From Mesorhizobium_K marinum (GTDB taxonomy: Bacteria > Pseudomonadota > Alphaproteobacteria > Rhizobiales > Rhizobiaceae), in assembly GCF_040813715.1 (NCBI RefSeq), contig NZ_JBFOCH010000023.1: 64,000 bases of DNA; one strand, given 5' to 3'. The position numbers and the translations under genes were made by a program. Position 1 is the first letter of the stretch; every line of letters starts with the position of its first letter. The notes below the pieces were generated by a model that was not told the origin of the DNA, ran no database searches, and saw only the letters and a list, made by a program, of their open reading frames with translations. Of this stretch, positions 18,035 to 27,433 are shown one piece after another.

Positions 18035-18535
18035 TCAGCACTTGCCGGCGTCCTGCAGCCTTGCCGTGCAGCTGATCGGGTTGCCGTAGCGGCGCGCATA
18101 GTAGCCGTCGCGATAGCCGTCACGATATCCCGCCCGGTAGTTTGAGCCCGGCGGATAGTAGATCCGTTCCGGCTCATAATATCGAGGCTCGTAGTAGCGC
18201 GGCTCATCGTAGCGCGGGTAGTAGCCGGGGCCGTAGTAGGCGCCGCTGTAGGCGATCGCGCCGCCGATCAGGGCGCCGGCGACGAAGGCGCCGCCCGGGT
18301 ACCACCAGCCGTCATAGTAGCTGTAGCCCGGCCGATAGCGGGGGTAGCCCCGGTACCCGTTGTACCAGCCGCGGCGCCAGCGCACGCCGTCGCGAACCTG
18401 CACGACGCCGCTCTGGCCGGCCACGGCCGCCGCCTGCGGAACCATGGGCGGCGCGGCGTCGGCCGGCGCTATGCCCGTCGATGCGAGTGCCGCAACGGCG
18501 AGGGTGGCGGCAAGAGCAATCCGAACCCTGTGCAT
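18035..18535 (-). CDS. Secreted Gly/Tyr/Arg-rich repeat protein
   Basis: 166 residues from ATG 18535 (AAGGA just upstream). A signal peptide (LAATLAVAALASTGIAPADA) is followed by a VRDGVRWRRGWYNGYRGYPR segment, a Gly-rich hydrophobic stretch (GGAFVAGALIGGAIAYSG) and Tyr-rich repeats (RYYEP twice, GYRDGYRDGYY), ending in NPISCTARLQDAGKC with two Cys. This resembles BA14K-type and similar small envelope proteins common in Rhizobiales, but I do not see the exact BA14K C-terminal motif. Probably outer-envelope or surface associated; function unknown. Confidence 0.75.
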   Translation of the reverse strand: MHRVRIALAATLAVAALASTGIAPADAAPPMVPQAAAVAGQSGVVQVRDGVRWRRGWYNGYRGYPRYRPGYSYYDGWWYPGGAFVAGALIGGAIAYSGAYYGPGYYPRYDEPRYYEPRYYEPERIYYPPGSNYRAGYRDGYRDGYYARRYGNPISCTARLQDAGKC

Positions 18536-18706
18536 GGCGAAATCCTTTCCGGTCCCGCGCCCTGCAATAGAACGACGCAAGGGCGTGCGTTGTTCCCGAG
18601 GCCGATCGCCCGCAGCGCGGTCCTTCGCGACCGCGGAGCAGGGCACTGCCTCCGACGGGAGCATGCGCCCGATGGCGCGCGGCCGCAAGGGTTCGCCGAC
18701 CGGCGC

Positions 18707-20509
18707 TCAGGCCGGTTCGAATGGAGCGACGATCTCCATCTGCGGCACCAGCACCAACCCCTTGTCGGTGATGCGGATCTCCGGGATGACGGAGAGCGGG
18801 ATGAGGTTGAAGCCCATGTATGGGATGGAGCAGCCCGCCGCCTCCCACTCCTTCTTCAGCGCCTTGACCTCGTCTGCCACTGCCGTCACGCGCTTGTCCG
18901 AGAGCAGGCCGGCGATCGGCAGTTCGACCATCGCCGTGACGGCGCCGTCGACCACCACGCAGACGCCGCCCTGCGTCTTCTCGATGGCCTCCAGCGCCAC
19001 CTGCATGTCGGCCTCGTTGACGCCGGCGATGATGATGTTGTGGCTGTCGTGCCCGACGGACGAGGCCACCGCGCCGCGCTTCAGTGTGAAGTTGCTGAGC
19101 AGGCCGTGTGCGACGTTGCCCGCCGACTTGCCGTGCCGCTCGACGACGGTGACGAAGCAGAGCCCGTGGCGGTCGAAATGGGTCTGCCAGTCGTTGGCGG
19201 GCTCGAGCGTGATCTTCTCGTGGCCGAGCGTGATGCCGGGCAGTTCGGTGCGGATCGTGTTCGCGACCACCTTTTCGGTCGGCAGGTCGGGTGTGAGCTT
19301 GACTTGCCTTGGCAGCTTGACCGTGCGGTAGGCGGCGTCCGGGTACCGGTACCGGTCGGACAGCGCGGCGTCGAGCTGGGGCGTGATCTTCCTGTCGTCC
19401 ACGACAAGTTCGCCGCCATACCATGTGCTCAAGGGCTTCAGGCTATCGTCGAGCAGCACGAGGTCGGCGCGGCGGCCGCCGCCCATGCCGCCGATCTCGC
19501 CCTCGACGCCAAAGCGCGTCGCCCCGTGCAGCGAGCCCATCGCCCATGCCTCTTGCGGGCTCATGCCCGCCGCGACCGCTTCGCGAACGACCCAGTCGAG
19601 CCCGAAGGTGAGGAGATCGTCCGCGTCGCGGTCGTCGGTGCAGACGGCGATGCGCTTGTGCGAGGCGCCGAGTTCGGTGACTGTCCTGATCGCCTGCGGC
19701 AGGCTGTGCCAGGGGGTCGTCGGGGGGCCGCCGCGCAGGAACAGCCAGATGCCGGCCTCGAGCAGGTCGTCGGCGATGTCGCGGTCGATCGCCTCATGCG
19801 TGTCGGTGACGCCGGACGCCGCGTAGGCGGAGACGAACTCGCGTCCGTAGACGTGGCCGGATACGGGCCGTCCCCGCTGCAGCGCCGCGGCGAGGATCGC
19901 GTGGCTGCGCTCGTCGCCCATCGCCACCTGCACGAAGTCCATCTTCTCGCCGAGCGCCAGGGCTTCCGGCCATTTGTCGAAAAGCGCGCCGATCTTCTCG
20001 GCGGTCAAGTCGCCGCCGGCCGTTTCCAGTTGCGGCGACGTCGCGGGCACGGTGCTCGGCACCGTCAGGAAGATCGACAGCGGCGCGCGCCGCGCATCCT
20101 CCAGCATCGCCTCGATGCCGGCGACATCCATGACGTTGCCGATCTCGTGGCTGTCGCAGAAGATCGTGGTCGTGCCGTTGAGGAGAGCCGCCTCGGCATA
20201 GGCGCAGGCAGTGACCATGCTGGATTCGATGTGGATGTGCGGATCCACGAGGCCGGGCGCGATGATGCCGCCTTTGGCGTCATAGGTCTTTGCCGAGCTG
20301 CCGCGATAGCTGCCGGCCGGCTTCACCGCCGCGATGCGGCCGCCGGACACCCAGACCTCGCGGCCGGGCAGGACACGCTCCGAATAGGTGGACAGGACGC
20401 GGGCGTCGCGAATGACCAGGTCGGGTTCGGCGCGCCCCGAGGCGACACCGGCCAGGCGCTGTGTCATTGTCGAAAGCGGCTTTACCGAGAAGCGTGTGAG
20501 CGTGCCCAT
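18707..20509 (-). CDS. ade: Adenine deaminase (Ade type)
   Basis: Deaminates adenine to hypoxanthine in purine salvage. 600 residues of the amidohydrolase superfamily: an N-terminal beta-sandwich strand (LVIRDARVLSTYSERVLPG), metal-binding GLVDPHIHIESSM, TTTIFCDSHEIGNV, GHVYGREFVSAYAASGVTDT, VCTDDRDADDLL, and the C-terminal Ade domain with ERHGKSAGNVAHGLL, SVGHDSHNIIIAG and the Gly-rich VVVDG part. Order and length match bacterial Ade, not the eukaryotic-type adenosine deaminase-like enzyme. It is divergent from hppA across a 425-base gap. Confidence 0.94.
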   Translation of the reverse strand: MGTLTRFSVKPLSTMTQRLAGVASGRAEPDLVIRDARVLSTYSERVLPGREVWVSGGRIAAVKPAGSYRGSSAKTYDAKGGIIAPGLVDPHIHIESSMVTACAYAEAALLNGTTTIFCDSHEIGNVMDVAGIEAMLEDARRAPLSIFLTVPSTVPATSPQLETAGGDLTAEKIGALFDKWPEALALGEKMDFVQVAMGDERSHAILAAALQRGRPVSGHVYGREFVSAYAASGVTDTHEAIDRDIADDLLEAGIWLFLRGGPPTTPWHSLPQAIRTVTELGASHKRIAVCTDDRDADDLLTFGLDWVVREAVAAGMSPQEAWAMGSLHGATRFGVEGEIGGMGGGRRADLVLLDDSLKPLSTWYGGELVVDDRKITPQLDAALSDRYRYPDAAYRTVKLPRQVKLTPDLPTEKVVANTIRTELPGITLGHEKITLEPANDWQTHFDRHGLCFVTVVERHGKSAGNVAHGLLSNFTLKRGAVASSVGHDSHNIIIAGVNEADMQVALEAIEKTQGGVCVVVDGAVTAMVELPIAGLLSDKRVTAVADEVKALKKEWEAAGCSIPYMGFNLIPLSVIPEIRITDKGLVLVPQMEIVAPFEPA

Positions 20510-20934
20510 GTTCGAATTCCTTCATTGCCGCGCGTCGACGGTTGCCGAATCGCCCGGCCTGTCGTGGCCGGAAAGGGGGATAGTGGTGTTGTGGCCGGCC
20601 GGAAAATGCGCGCCGACGCGCGGCCTGGCCAGTCGGTGGAGTCGCGATGATGGCCACAAGAATCGGCCGACCGCAAGCCACCGCCGCGCCGCAACCACAA
20701 CGCGATCGGCCGGGCGAACTTTTCAATCGATCTTATTCCGCCGCGGCTTTGCAGGGCCGGTGGAAAGGCCGGCCGATCCGCGGAAAACCGGGCAAAAACC
20801 GAACATTATCTTGACGTTCGCCGGGGTCTTTCGCATAAGCCGCATCCGAGAGGCCGGAATCCGTCCAGCGGTGCCGGTCTCCTTCCATCGGTCCGGGAGG
20901 GGAACACATCGGACCATCAATCGGGGAATTTGGC
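20510..20934. other. 425-base divergent intergenic region (ade / hppA)
   Basis: No gene is supported here; the open frames present are Arg-rich antisense-type translations. It should hold both promoters. A sigma-70-like promoter for hppA is at 20811-20839. No riboswitch-like fold was recognised by eye. Confidence 0.6.
20811..20839 (+). promoter_or_regulatory. Candidate sigma-70 promoter for hppA
   Basis: TTGACG (20811-20816), a 17-base spacer and CATAAG (20834-20839), ending 95 bases before the hppA ATG. The -35 matches the consensus in 5 of 6 positions and the -10 in 4 of 6. Confidence 0.45.
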
Positions 20935-23076
20935 ATGACCATGCTTTACGTCGTCATCGCCTGCGGCCTGCTTTCAGTCCTGTACGCCATCTGGGCGACG
21001 CAGTCGGTCCTTGCGGCCGACCAGGGCAATCAGCGCATGCAGGAAATCTCAGCCGCCATCCGCGAGGGGGCCCAGGCCTATCTCGCCCGCCAGTACACCA
21101 CGATCGCCATCGTCGGCATCGTCGTGCTGCTGCTTGCCTGGTGGCTTCTCTCCTTCACCGCCGCCCTCGGCTTCCTGATCGGCGCGGTGCTGTCGGGCGT
21201 GGCGGGATTCATTGGCATGCACGTGTCGGTCCGCGCCAATGTGCGCACCGCGCAGGCCGCTTCGAACAGCCTCGCGGCCGGGCTCGACATCGCCTTCAAG
21301 TCGGGCGCGATCACCGGCATGCTGGTGGCCGGCCTGGCGCTGCTCGGCGTCGCCGTCTACTACTGGGTCCTGATCGGACCTATGGGCTACGCGCCCGCTG
21401 ACCGCGCCGTCATCGACGCCCTGGTGGCGCTCGGCTTCGGCGCATCGCTGATCTCGATCTTCGCGCGTCTCGGCGGCGGCATCTTCACCAAGGGCGCCGA
21501 CGTCGGCGGCGATCTCGTCGGCAAGGTCGAAGCCGGCATTCCCGAGGACGATCCGCGCAACCCGGCGACCATCGCCGACAACGTGGGCGACAATGTCGGC
21601 GACTGCGCCGGCATGGCCGCCGACCTGTTCGAGACCTACGCGGTGACCGTCGTCGCCACCATGGTGCTCGCGGCGATCTTCTTCGGCGGCACCGCGGTGC
21701 TCGGCTCCGTCATGCTCTACCCGCTGGCGATCTGCGGCGCGTGCATCATCACCTCGATCATCGGCACCTTCTTCGTCAAGCTGGGCTCCAACGGCTCGAT
21801 CATGGGCGCCCTCTACAAGGGCCTCATCGTCACCGGCGTCCTGACGATCGGCGGCCTCGCCATCGCCAACCAGCTGACGATCGGCTGGGGCGACCTGACG
21901 CTGGCGAACAACACCGTCATCAACGGCACCAACCTGTTCACCTGCGGCCTGATCGGCCTCGTCGTGACCGCGCTGATCGTCGTCATCACCGAGTACTACA
22001 CGGGCACCAACAAGCGCCCGGTCAACTCGATCGCGCAGGCGTCGGTCACCGGTCACGGCACCAACGTGATCCAGGGCCTCGCCGTCTCGCTCGAATCGAC
22101 CGCGCTGCCCGCCATCGTCATCGTCGGCGGCATCATCGCGACGTTCCAGCTGGCCGGCCTGTTCGGCACGGCGATCGCCGTCACGACGATGCTCGGCCTT
22201 GCCGGCATGATCGTGGCGCTCGACGCCTTCGGGCCGGTCACCGACAACGCCGGCGGCATCGCCGAGATGTCGGGACTGCCGCCGGAAGTGCGTCACTCCA
22301 CCGACGCGCTCGACGCGGTCGGCAACACCACAAAGGCCGTCACCAAGGGCTATGCGATCGGCTCGGCCGGTCTCGGCGCGCTGGTGCTGTTTGCGGCCTA
22401 CAGCTACGACCTCGAGTACTTCCGGGCCAATGCGGCGCAGTATCCGTACTTCGCCGACCTTGGCGACGTGTCGTTCTCGCTGTCGAACCCTTATGTCGTT
22501 GCGGGCCTGATCTTCGGCGGCCTGATCCCGTATCTCTTCGGCGGCATCGCCATGACCGCGGTCGGCCGCGCTGCCGGATCGATCGTCGAGGAGGTGCGCA
22601 GGCAGTTCCGCGAGGACCCCGGCATCATGGCCGGGACGTCCAAGCCGAACTATGCGCGCGCCGTCGACCTGCTGACCAAGGCCGCGATCAAGGAGATGAT
22701 CATCCCGTCGCTGCTGCCGGTGCTGGCGCCGCTCGTCGTCTATTTCGGCGTGCTGCTGATCTCCGGTTCCAAGGCCTCGGCCTTCGCCGCGCTCGGCGCG
22801 TCGCTCCTCGGCGTGATCGTCAACGGCCTGTTCGTGGCGATCTCGATGACCTCGGGCGGCGGCGCATGGGATAACGCCAAGAAGTCCTTCGAGGACGGCT
22901 TTGTCGACAAGGACGGCGTCAAGCACCTGAAGGGGTCCGAGGCCCACAAGGCGTCGGTGACCGGCGACACCGTCGGCGATCCCTACAAGGACACCGCCGG
23001 CCCGGCCGTCAATCCGGCGATCAAGATCACCAACATCGTGGCGCTTCTGCTGCTGGCCGTGCTCGCGCACGGCTGA
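20935..23076 (+). CDS. hppA: Membrane-bound proton-translocating pyrophosphatase
   Basis: Couples pyrophosphate hydrolysis to H+ pumping across the inner membrane. 713 residues with about 16 membrane segments and the signature motifs GGGIFTKGADVGGDLVGKVE, DNVGDNVGDCAGMAADLFE, DNAGGIAEMSGL and the C-terminal SGGGAWDNAKKSFEDG. The K+-dependence site reads DAVGNTTKAVTKG: Lys at this position marks the K+-independent class. Short N-terminal TM helix from ATG 20935. It is followed by a bidirectional terminator. Confidence 0.97.
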   Translation: MTMLYVVIACGLLSVLYAIWATQSVLAADQGNQRMQEISAAIREGAQAYLARQYTTIAIVGIVVLLLAWWLLSFTAALGFLIGAVLSGVAGFIGMHVSVRANVRTAQAASNSLAAGLDIAFKSGAITGMLVAGLALLGVAVYYWVLIGPMGYAPADRAVIDALVALGFGASLISIFARLGGGIFTKGADVGGDLVGKVEAGIPEDDPRNPATIADNVGDNVGDCAGMAADLFETYAVTVVATMVLAAIFFGGTAVLGSVMLYPLAICGACIITSIIGTFFVKLGSNGSIMGALYKGLIVTGVLTIGGLAIANQLTIGWGDLTLANNTVINGTNLFTCGLIGLVVTALIVVITEYYTGTNKRPVNSIAQASVTGHGTNVIQGLAVSLESTALPAIVIVGGIIATFQLAGLFGTAIAVTTMLGLAGMIVALDAFGPVTDNAGGIAEMSGLPPEVRHSTDALDAVGNTTKAVTKGYAIGSAGLGALVLFAAYSYDLEYFRANAAQYPYFADLGDVSFSLSNPYVVAGLIFGGLIPYLFGGIAMTAVGRAAGSIVEEVRRQFREDPGIMAGTSKPNYARAVDLLTKAAIKEMIIPSLLPVLAPLVVYFGVLLISGSKASAFAALGASLLGVIVNGLFVAISMTSGGGAWDNAKKSFEDGFVDKDGVKHLKGSEAHKASVTGDTVGDPYKDTAGPAVNPAIKITNIVALLLLAVLAHG

Positions 23077-23092
23077 CAGCGGCCAACGCAAC

Positions 23093-23128
23093 AAAAAGCC
23101 CGCGGGAGCGATCCCGCGGGCTTTTTTG
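23093..23128. terminator. Bidirectional rho-independent terminator (hppA / bamE)
   Basis: A perfect 10-base stem, GCCCGCGGGA (23098-23107) with TCCCGCGGGC (23112-23121), loop GCGA, a T-run after it and an A-run before it. It can stop hppA on the plus strand and bamE on the minus strand. Confidence 0.92.
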
Positions 23129-23147
23129 TTGCCTTCCGGCGGGGCTG

Positions 23148-23672
23148 CTACTGCTGGCCGCCGCCGAGAATGTTCTTCGCGGTATTGGCGCCGACGTTGC
23201 CGATGCCCGACATCATCTGGCCGAGGAAGTTGAGGTCCTTGCCGCCGGTCGGCGTGGTGCGCGAGATGAAGTCGAAAATCCTGCCGTCCTTCAGCCCGTA
23301 GTTGGCGATGTTGTCGACGCGGCCCTCGTCGTTGAAATAGACGGCGAGGATGCGCTGGTCGACGATCTTGGGATTCATGAACGCGACCGGGCGCCTGCGC
23401 GTCTGCGAGATGTAGTAGAACACCTCGTTGTCGAAGGTGGCGGTCGTCGACGGACTGCCGAGCGTGAGCAGCACCTGCTCGCGGCTGGATCCGACCGGGA
23501 CCAGGTCGATCGACTGCTGGTCGATCACATATCCCTGCGTCAGCGTCTCGCCCGGCTTGAGGCCGGCGAAGGTCTTGGAGGTGTTGCAGCCGGAAATCAC
23601 CGTCGCCACGGCGATCAGCGAAAGGCCGGCGCTCATGGAGAGCGAACTGGACTTGAATTTAGGCGCCTGCAA
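23148..23672 (-). CDS. bamE: Outer membrane protein assembly factor BamE-like lipoprotein
   Basis: About 174 residues of the SmpA/OmlA family. It has a lipoprotein signal (LSLIAVATVISGC, acylated Cys then NTSKTF), followed by the BamE core: GETLTQGYVIDQQSIDLVPV, GSSREQVLLTLGSPS, NEVFYYISQTRRR and ILAVYFNDEGRVDNIANYGL. A Gly/Asn-rich tail (GNVGANTAKNILGGG) is typical of alphaproteobacterial members. The frame is open to 23819, but GAGGGAG followed by a TTG at 23672 fits a lipoprotein start. It faces the chaperone gene divergently. Confidence 0.88.
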   Translation of the reverse strand: MQAPKFKSSSLSMSAGLSLIAVATVISGCNTSKTFAGLKPGETLTQGYVIDQQSIDLVPVGSSREQVLLTLGSPSTTATFDNEVFYYISQTRRRPVAFMNPKIVDQRILAVYFNDEGRVDNIANYGLKDGRIFDFISRTTPTGGKDLNFLGQMMSGIGNVGANTAKNILGGGQQ

Positions 23673-23810
23673 CAACAACTCCCTCGAATTCACGCTCGAA
23701 CCTGTGCGTCCGGCGCCCCTTGCCCCGAACTTGCGCGGCGCGGCGAAACCGGTAAACCAGCTTCGGCGGCGATGCAACATACCGGGCAGACCCGCCAGGA
23801 GACCAGTTTC

Positions 23811-24353
23811 ATGTTCCAACGCCTGTTCCGTCGCGACCGCAACGCGAACGTTGCCATCACAGAGGCGCTTTACGCGTCAATCGTGGCAGCCGCGCGGCAG
23901 GAAGTCTTCTATGCCGACTGGCAGGTGCCGGACACTCCGCTTGGCCGCTTCGAGATGGTTTCGCTTCACATGTTCCTGTTCCAGCACCGCATGCGGCTGG
24001 AGCAGGGGGCGCCGCGCGACATCGCGCAGATCCTGATCGACGAGTTCTTCAAGGACGTCGACCATTCGCTGCGCGAACTGGGGGTAGGCGACATGGGCGT
24101 GCCGAAGCGCATGAAGAAGCTGGCTCGAATGTACTACGGGCGTACTGCCGCCTATTCGGACGCGCTCGAGCGCGACGACCGGCAGGCGCTGGGCGCGGCG
24201 CTGGCGCGCAACATCCGGCCTGATTCCGGCGCCTGGCCGCAAGCCGCCCAACTGGCCGATTACGTGGCTGGCGCCAATGCGGCGCTGGCTGCGCAAAGCG
24301 CGGAAACGATCAGCGGCGGGTCGATCAGCTTCCCCGCGCCGCAGGCAGCGTGA
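23811..24353 (+). CDS. Ubiquinol-cytochrome c chaperone family protein
   Basis: About 180 residues of the Ubiq_cyt_C_chap (CBP3-like) family: MFQRLFRRDRNANVAITEAL, VPDTPLGRFEMVSLHMFLF, QILIDEFFKDVDHSLRELGV, DMGVPKRMKKLARMYYGR and a C-terminal ADYVAGANAAL helix. By family knowledge it helps assemble the cytochrome bc1 complex. ATG 23811 was preferred to 23772. Nine bases separate it from the DUF177 gene; the two are probably co-transcribed with plsX and fabH. Confidence 0.88.
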   Translation: MFQRLFRRDRNANVAITEALYASIVAAARQEVFYADWQVPDTPLGRFEMVSLHMFLFQHRMRLEQGAPRDIAQILIDEFFKDVDHSLRELGVGDMGVPKRMKKLARMYYGRTAAYSDALERDDRQALGAALARNIRPDSGAWPQAAQLADYVAGANAALAAQSAETISGGSISFPAPQAA

Positions 24354-24362
24354 GGCACGACG

Positions 24363-24920
24363 ATGCTCGAAGACGAAGAGGTCAGCCCGGTCTCCTTCAA
24401 GGCTTTCGTCACGCGCCTGCCGCAGAAGGGCATGCCGGTCGTCATCGATGCGAATGAAGGCCAGCGCATCGCGCTTGCGGCCGCGCACGATCTGGTTTCA
24501 GTCGAGCGGTTCCGTGCCGAACTGCTGGTCGCGCCATGGAAGCGCAACGGCGTCAGGGTTTCGGGCCGCATCGTCGCCGACATCACGCAATCCTGCGTCG
24601 TGACGCTCGAGCCGCTGAAGGCGACGATCGACGAGGATGTCGAAGGCCTGTTCCTGCCGGCCGAATCGAAGCTCGGCCGACTTGGGTTTGAAGGCGGCGG
24701 CGAAATCCATGTCGATGCGGAAGGCCCGGACAGCCCCGAAACCTTCACCGGGGACACGATCGACGTCGGTGCCCTGGCCGAGGAGTTCTTCGCGCTCGGG
24801 ATCGATCCTTATCCGAGGAAAACCGGCGTGCAGCTGACGTCGACGGACGCCGACGATGCCCCGCCTGAACCCGACGGGCCGCTGCAGGAGAAGCTGCGGC
24901 AGTTGACGCGGAAAACGTGA
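24363..24920 (+). CDS. DUF177 (YceD-like) protein
   Basis: 185 residues. The conserved parts are SFKAFVTRLPQKGMPVVIDA, the region LVAPWKRNGVRVSGRIVADI, TQSCVVTLEPLKATIDEDVE and TIDVGALAEEFFALGIDPYP. In most bacteria the family sits before rpmF-plsX and is linked to rRNA or ribosome biogenesis. Here it precedes plsX directly, with no rpmF in between. Cytoplasmic, no membrane segment. Confidence 0.88.
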   Translation: MLEDEEVSPVSFKAFVTRLPQKGMPVVIDANEGQRIALAAAHDLVSVERFRAELLVAPWKRNGVRVSGRIVADITQSCVVTLEPLKATIDEDVEGLFLPAESKLGRLGFEGGGEIHVDAEGPDSPETFTGDTIDVGALAEEFFALGIDPYPRKTGVQLTSTDADDAPPEPDGPLQEKLRQLTRKT

Positions 24921-25065
24921 AGGGCAGGCGTCGCCGACGAAATGCCGGTTGTGCGGCGGGCCAAAACCGCTATTTTGCGCCTGCTTTCGCTACCCGCCTG
25001 AATGGGGCGACAAGCGCCCCGGACTGACGCCATTCCTGGCCGAAACTCGAACGGATCGTGACTTC

Positions 25066-26130
25066 TTGATCAGAATCTCAATCGACGTGATGGGGGGCGA
25101 CCACGGTCCTTCCGTTGTGATCCCGGGACTGGCGAAGGTCGCCGAGCGTCGGACCGACGTGCGTTTCCTCCTCTACGGAAAGTCGGAGGAAGTCCGTCCG
25201 ATCCTGGAGAAGCACCCGAAGCTCGCCGCGATCAGCGAGTTCGTCCATTGCGACATCGCCGTCCGGATGGACGACAAGCCGAGCCAGGCGCTGCGGCACG
25301 GTCGCTGGAAGTCGTCCATGTGGAAGGCCGTCGAGGCCGTCAAGGCCGGCCAGGCCGACTGCTGCATCTCCGCCGGCAACACCGGCGCGCTGATGGCGAT
25401 GTCCAAGTTCTGCCTGCGCACCATGGTGACGATCGACCGCCCGGCGATCGCGTCGATCTGGCCGACGATGCGGGGCGAGAGCATCGTGCTCGACGTCGGC
25501 GCCACGATCGGCGCGGACGCGCACCAGCTCATCGACTTTGCAATCCTGGGCGCGGCGATGTCGCGCGCGCTGTTCGGGATAAACCGCCCGACGGTCGGCC
25601 TGCTCAATGTCGGCGTCGAGGAGATCAAGGGCCAGGAAGAGGTCAAGGAGGCGGGTCAGTTGCTTCGCGAGGCCGAGCTCATGTCGATGAGCTACCACGG
25701 CTTCGTCGAGGGCGACGATTTCGGCAAGGGCACGGTCGACGTGTTCGTGACCGAGGGCTTTGCCGGCAATATCGCGCTCAAGACGGCGGAAGGCACCGCG
25801 CGCTTCATCGGCTCGCTTCTGAGGGAAGCCATGGGCCGCACGACCATGGCGAAGATCGGCTACATGTTCGCCAAGCGCGCCTTCGATCGGCTGCGCGAGA
25901 AGATGGACGTGCGCAAGTCGAACGGCGGCGTGTTCCTCGGCCTCAACGGCATCGTGGTGAAGAGCCACGGGGGGACCGACGACGAGGGCTTTGCCGCCGC
26001 CGTCGAGCTGGGCTACGACATGGTCAGAAACGGACTGCTCGACAGGATCGAGGCCGACCTCGATCTTTTCCACGCCCGGCACCCGAAGACGATGGCGGCG
26101 CGCGCCGCAGCGGAAGACGACAAGGAATAG
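25066..26130 (+). CDS. plsX: Phosphate acyltransferase PlsX
   Basis: Makes acyl-phosphate from acyl-ACP for phospholipid synthesis. From the TTG at 25066 (LIRISIDVMGGDHGPSVVI) it is 354 residues: SIDVMGGDHGP, VEAVKAGQADCCISAGNTGA, SIVLDVGATIGADAHQLIDF, LLNVGVEEIKGQEEVKEAG, VFVTEGFAGNIALKTAEGTA and LGLNGIVVKSHGGTD. The frame is open to an ATG at 24949, but those residues are not family-like. The ribosome site is weak. It sits eight bases before fabH, a standard operon. Confidence 0.94.
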   Translation: MIRISIDVMGGDHGPSVVIPGLAKVAERRTDVRFLLYGKSEEVRPILEKHPKLAAISEFVHCDIAVRMDDKPSQALRHGRWKSSMWKAVEAVKAGQADCCISAGNTGALMAMSKFCLRTMVTIDRPAIASIWPTMRGESIVLDVGATIGADAHQLIDFAILGAAMSRALFGINRPTVGLLNVGVEEIKGQEEVKEAGQLLREAELMSMSYHGFVEGDDFGKGTVDVFVTEGFAGNIALKTAEGTARFIGSLLREAMGRTTMAKIGYMFAKRAFDRLREKMDVRKSNGGVFLGLNGIVVKSHGGTDDEGFAAAVELGYDMVRNGLLDRIEADLDLFHARHPKTMAARAAAEDDKE

Positions 26131-26138
26131 TTGCTTTC

Positions 26139-27110
26139 ATGATAAGATCAGTCGTGCGCGGGATCGGTTCCGCCTTGCCCCGCCGCATCATGACGAATGC
26201 CGACTTCGAGGGCATCGTCGATACCTCCGACGAATGGATCGTCCAGCGCACGGGCATCCGCCAGCGCCACATCGCCGGTGAGGACGAGACCACGGCGTCG
26301 CTCGGCGAGGCGGCTGCGCGGGCGGCGCTCGGCAATGCCGGACTGACCGTCGACGACATCGACCTCATCCTGGTAGCGACCTCGACGCCGAACAACACCT
26401 TTCCGGCGACCGCGGTCGACATCCAGAACCGGCTCGGCATGCGGCACGGCTTCGCCTTCGACATGCAGGCAGTGTGTTCCGGCTTCGTCTATGCGATCAC
26501 GACGGCCGACCTCTACATCCGCGGCGGACTGGCGAAGCGTGTCCTGGTGATCGGCGCCGAGACGTTCTCGCGCATCCTCGACTGGACGGACCGCAGCACC
26601 TGCGTGCTCTTCGGCGACGGTGCCGGCGCGCTCGTGCTCGAGGCGTCGGAAGGCGAGGGGACGATCGCCGACCGCGGCATCCTTGCGTCCAGCCTGCGCT
26701 CCGACGGTGCGCACAAGGACAAGCTGTATGTCGACGGCGGACCCGGCACGAGCGGGAAGGTCGGCCATCTCAGGATGGAAGGGCGCGAGGTGTTCAAGCA
26801 TGCCGTCGGCATGATCACCGACGTCATCGAGGCGGCCTATGCCGGCGCCGGCGTCACGTCGGACGACATCGACTGGTTCGTGCCGCACCAGGCCAACAAG
26901 CGCATCATCGACGCGTCGGCGAAGAAGCTCGGCATCGCCGAGGAGAAGGTCGTCACCACGGTGCATCTGCACGGCAACACCTCGGCTGCCTCGGTGCCTC
27001 TCGCCTTGTCCGTGGCCGTCGCCGACGGCCGCATCAAGAAGGGCGACCTGGTCCTGCTCGAGGCCATGGGTGGCGGCTTTACCTGGGGCGCGGTGATCCT
27101 GCGCTGGTAG
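26139..27110 (+). CDS. fabH: Beta-ketoacyl-ACP synthase III
   Basis: Condenses acetyl-CoA with malonyl-ACP to start fatty acid synthesis. 323 residues: DEWIVQRTGIRQRHIA, the active-site Cys in DMQAVCSGFVYA, FGDGAGALVLE, the His in VPHQANKRIID and the Asn in HLHGNTSAAS, completing the Cys-His-Asn triad. ATG 26139 opens MIRSVVRGIGSALP. It is followed by an intergenic region that contains an assembly duplication, then ihfA. Confidence 0.96.
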   Translation: MIRSVVRGIGSALPRRIMTNADFEGIVDTSDEWIVQRTGIRQRHIAGEDETTASLGEAAARAALGNAGLTVDDIDLILVATSTPNNTFPATAVDIQNRLGMRHGFAFDMQAVCSGFVYAITTADLYIRGGLAKRVLVIGAETFSRILDWTDRSTCVLFGDGAGALVLEASEGEGTIADRGILASSLRSDGAHKDKLYVDGGPGTSGKVGHLRMEGREVFKHAVGMITDVIEAAYAGAGVTSDDIDWFVPHQANKRIIDASAKKLGIAEEKVVTTVHLHGNTSAASVPLALSVAVADGRIKKGDLVLLEAMGGGFTWGAVILRW

Positions 27111-27433
27111 CGCGCCGCCAGGTGCATTCCGGGCAGAGCGGGCCGAACGGCAACACTTTGCGCGCGTAGCTTGAAGCGCTGGGTTCAGTCCTTGACCTAG
27201 TGTGCCCAATTCCATAACGTTCCGGCGTTTGTATCGTTATTTTTGTTGTCTGAGGGGATGGTTGTAGGTTCNAGTTGCCAGGCGCATTCCGGGCAGAGCG
27301 GGCCGAACGGCAACACTTTGCGCGCGTAGCTTGAAGCGCTGGGTTCAGTCCTTGACCTAGTGTGCCCAATTCCATAACGTTCCGGCGTTTGTATCGTTAT
27401 TTTTGTTGTCTGAGGGGATGGTTGTAGGTTCGC
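27111..27433. repeat. fabH-ihfA intergenic region with assembly duplication (N at 27272)
   Basis: About 155 bases ending at 27271 recur ending at 27431 (offset 160), with a T/C difference at 27123 versus 27283. The real spacer is about 160 bases. It is AT-richer than its surroundings (TATCGTTATTTTTGTTGTC) and should carry the ihfA promoter and leader. Confidence 0.85.

Noticed and set aside
20510..20934. Purine riboswitch upstream of adenine deaminase
   Set aside because: No conserved purine-aptamer loops could be recognised in the 425-base gap on the relevant strand.
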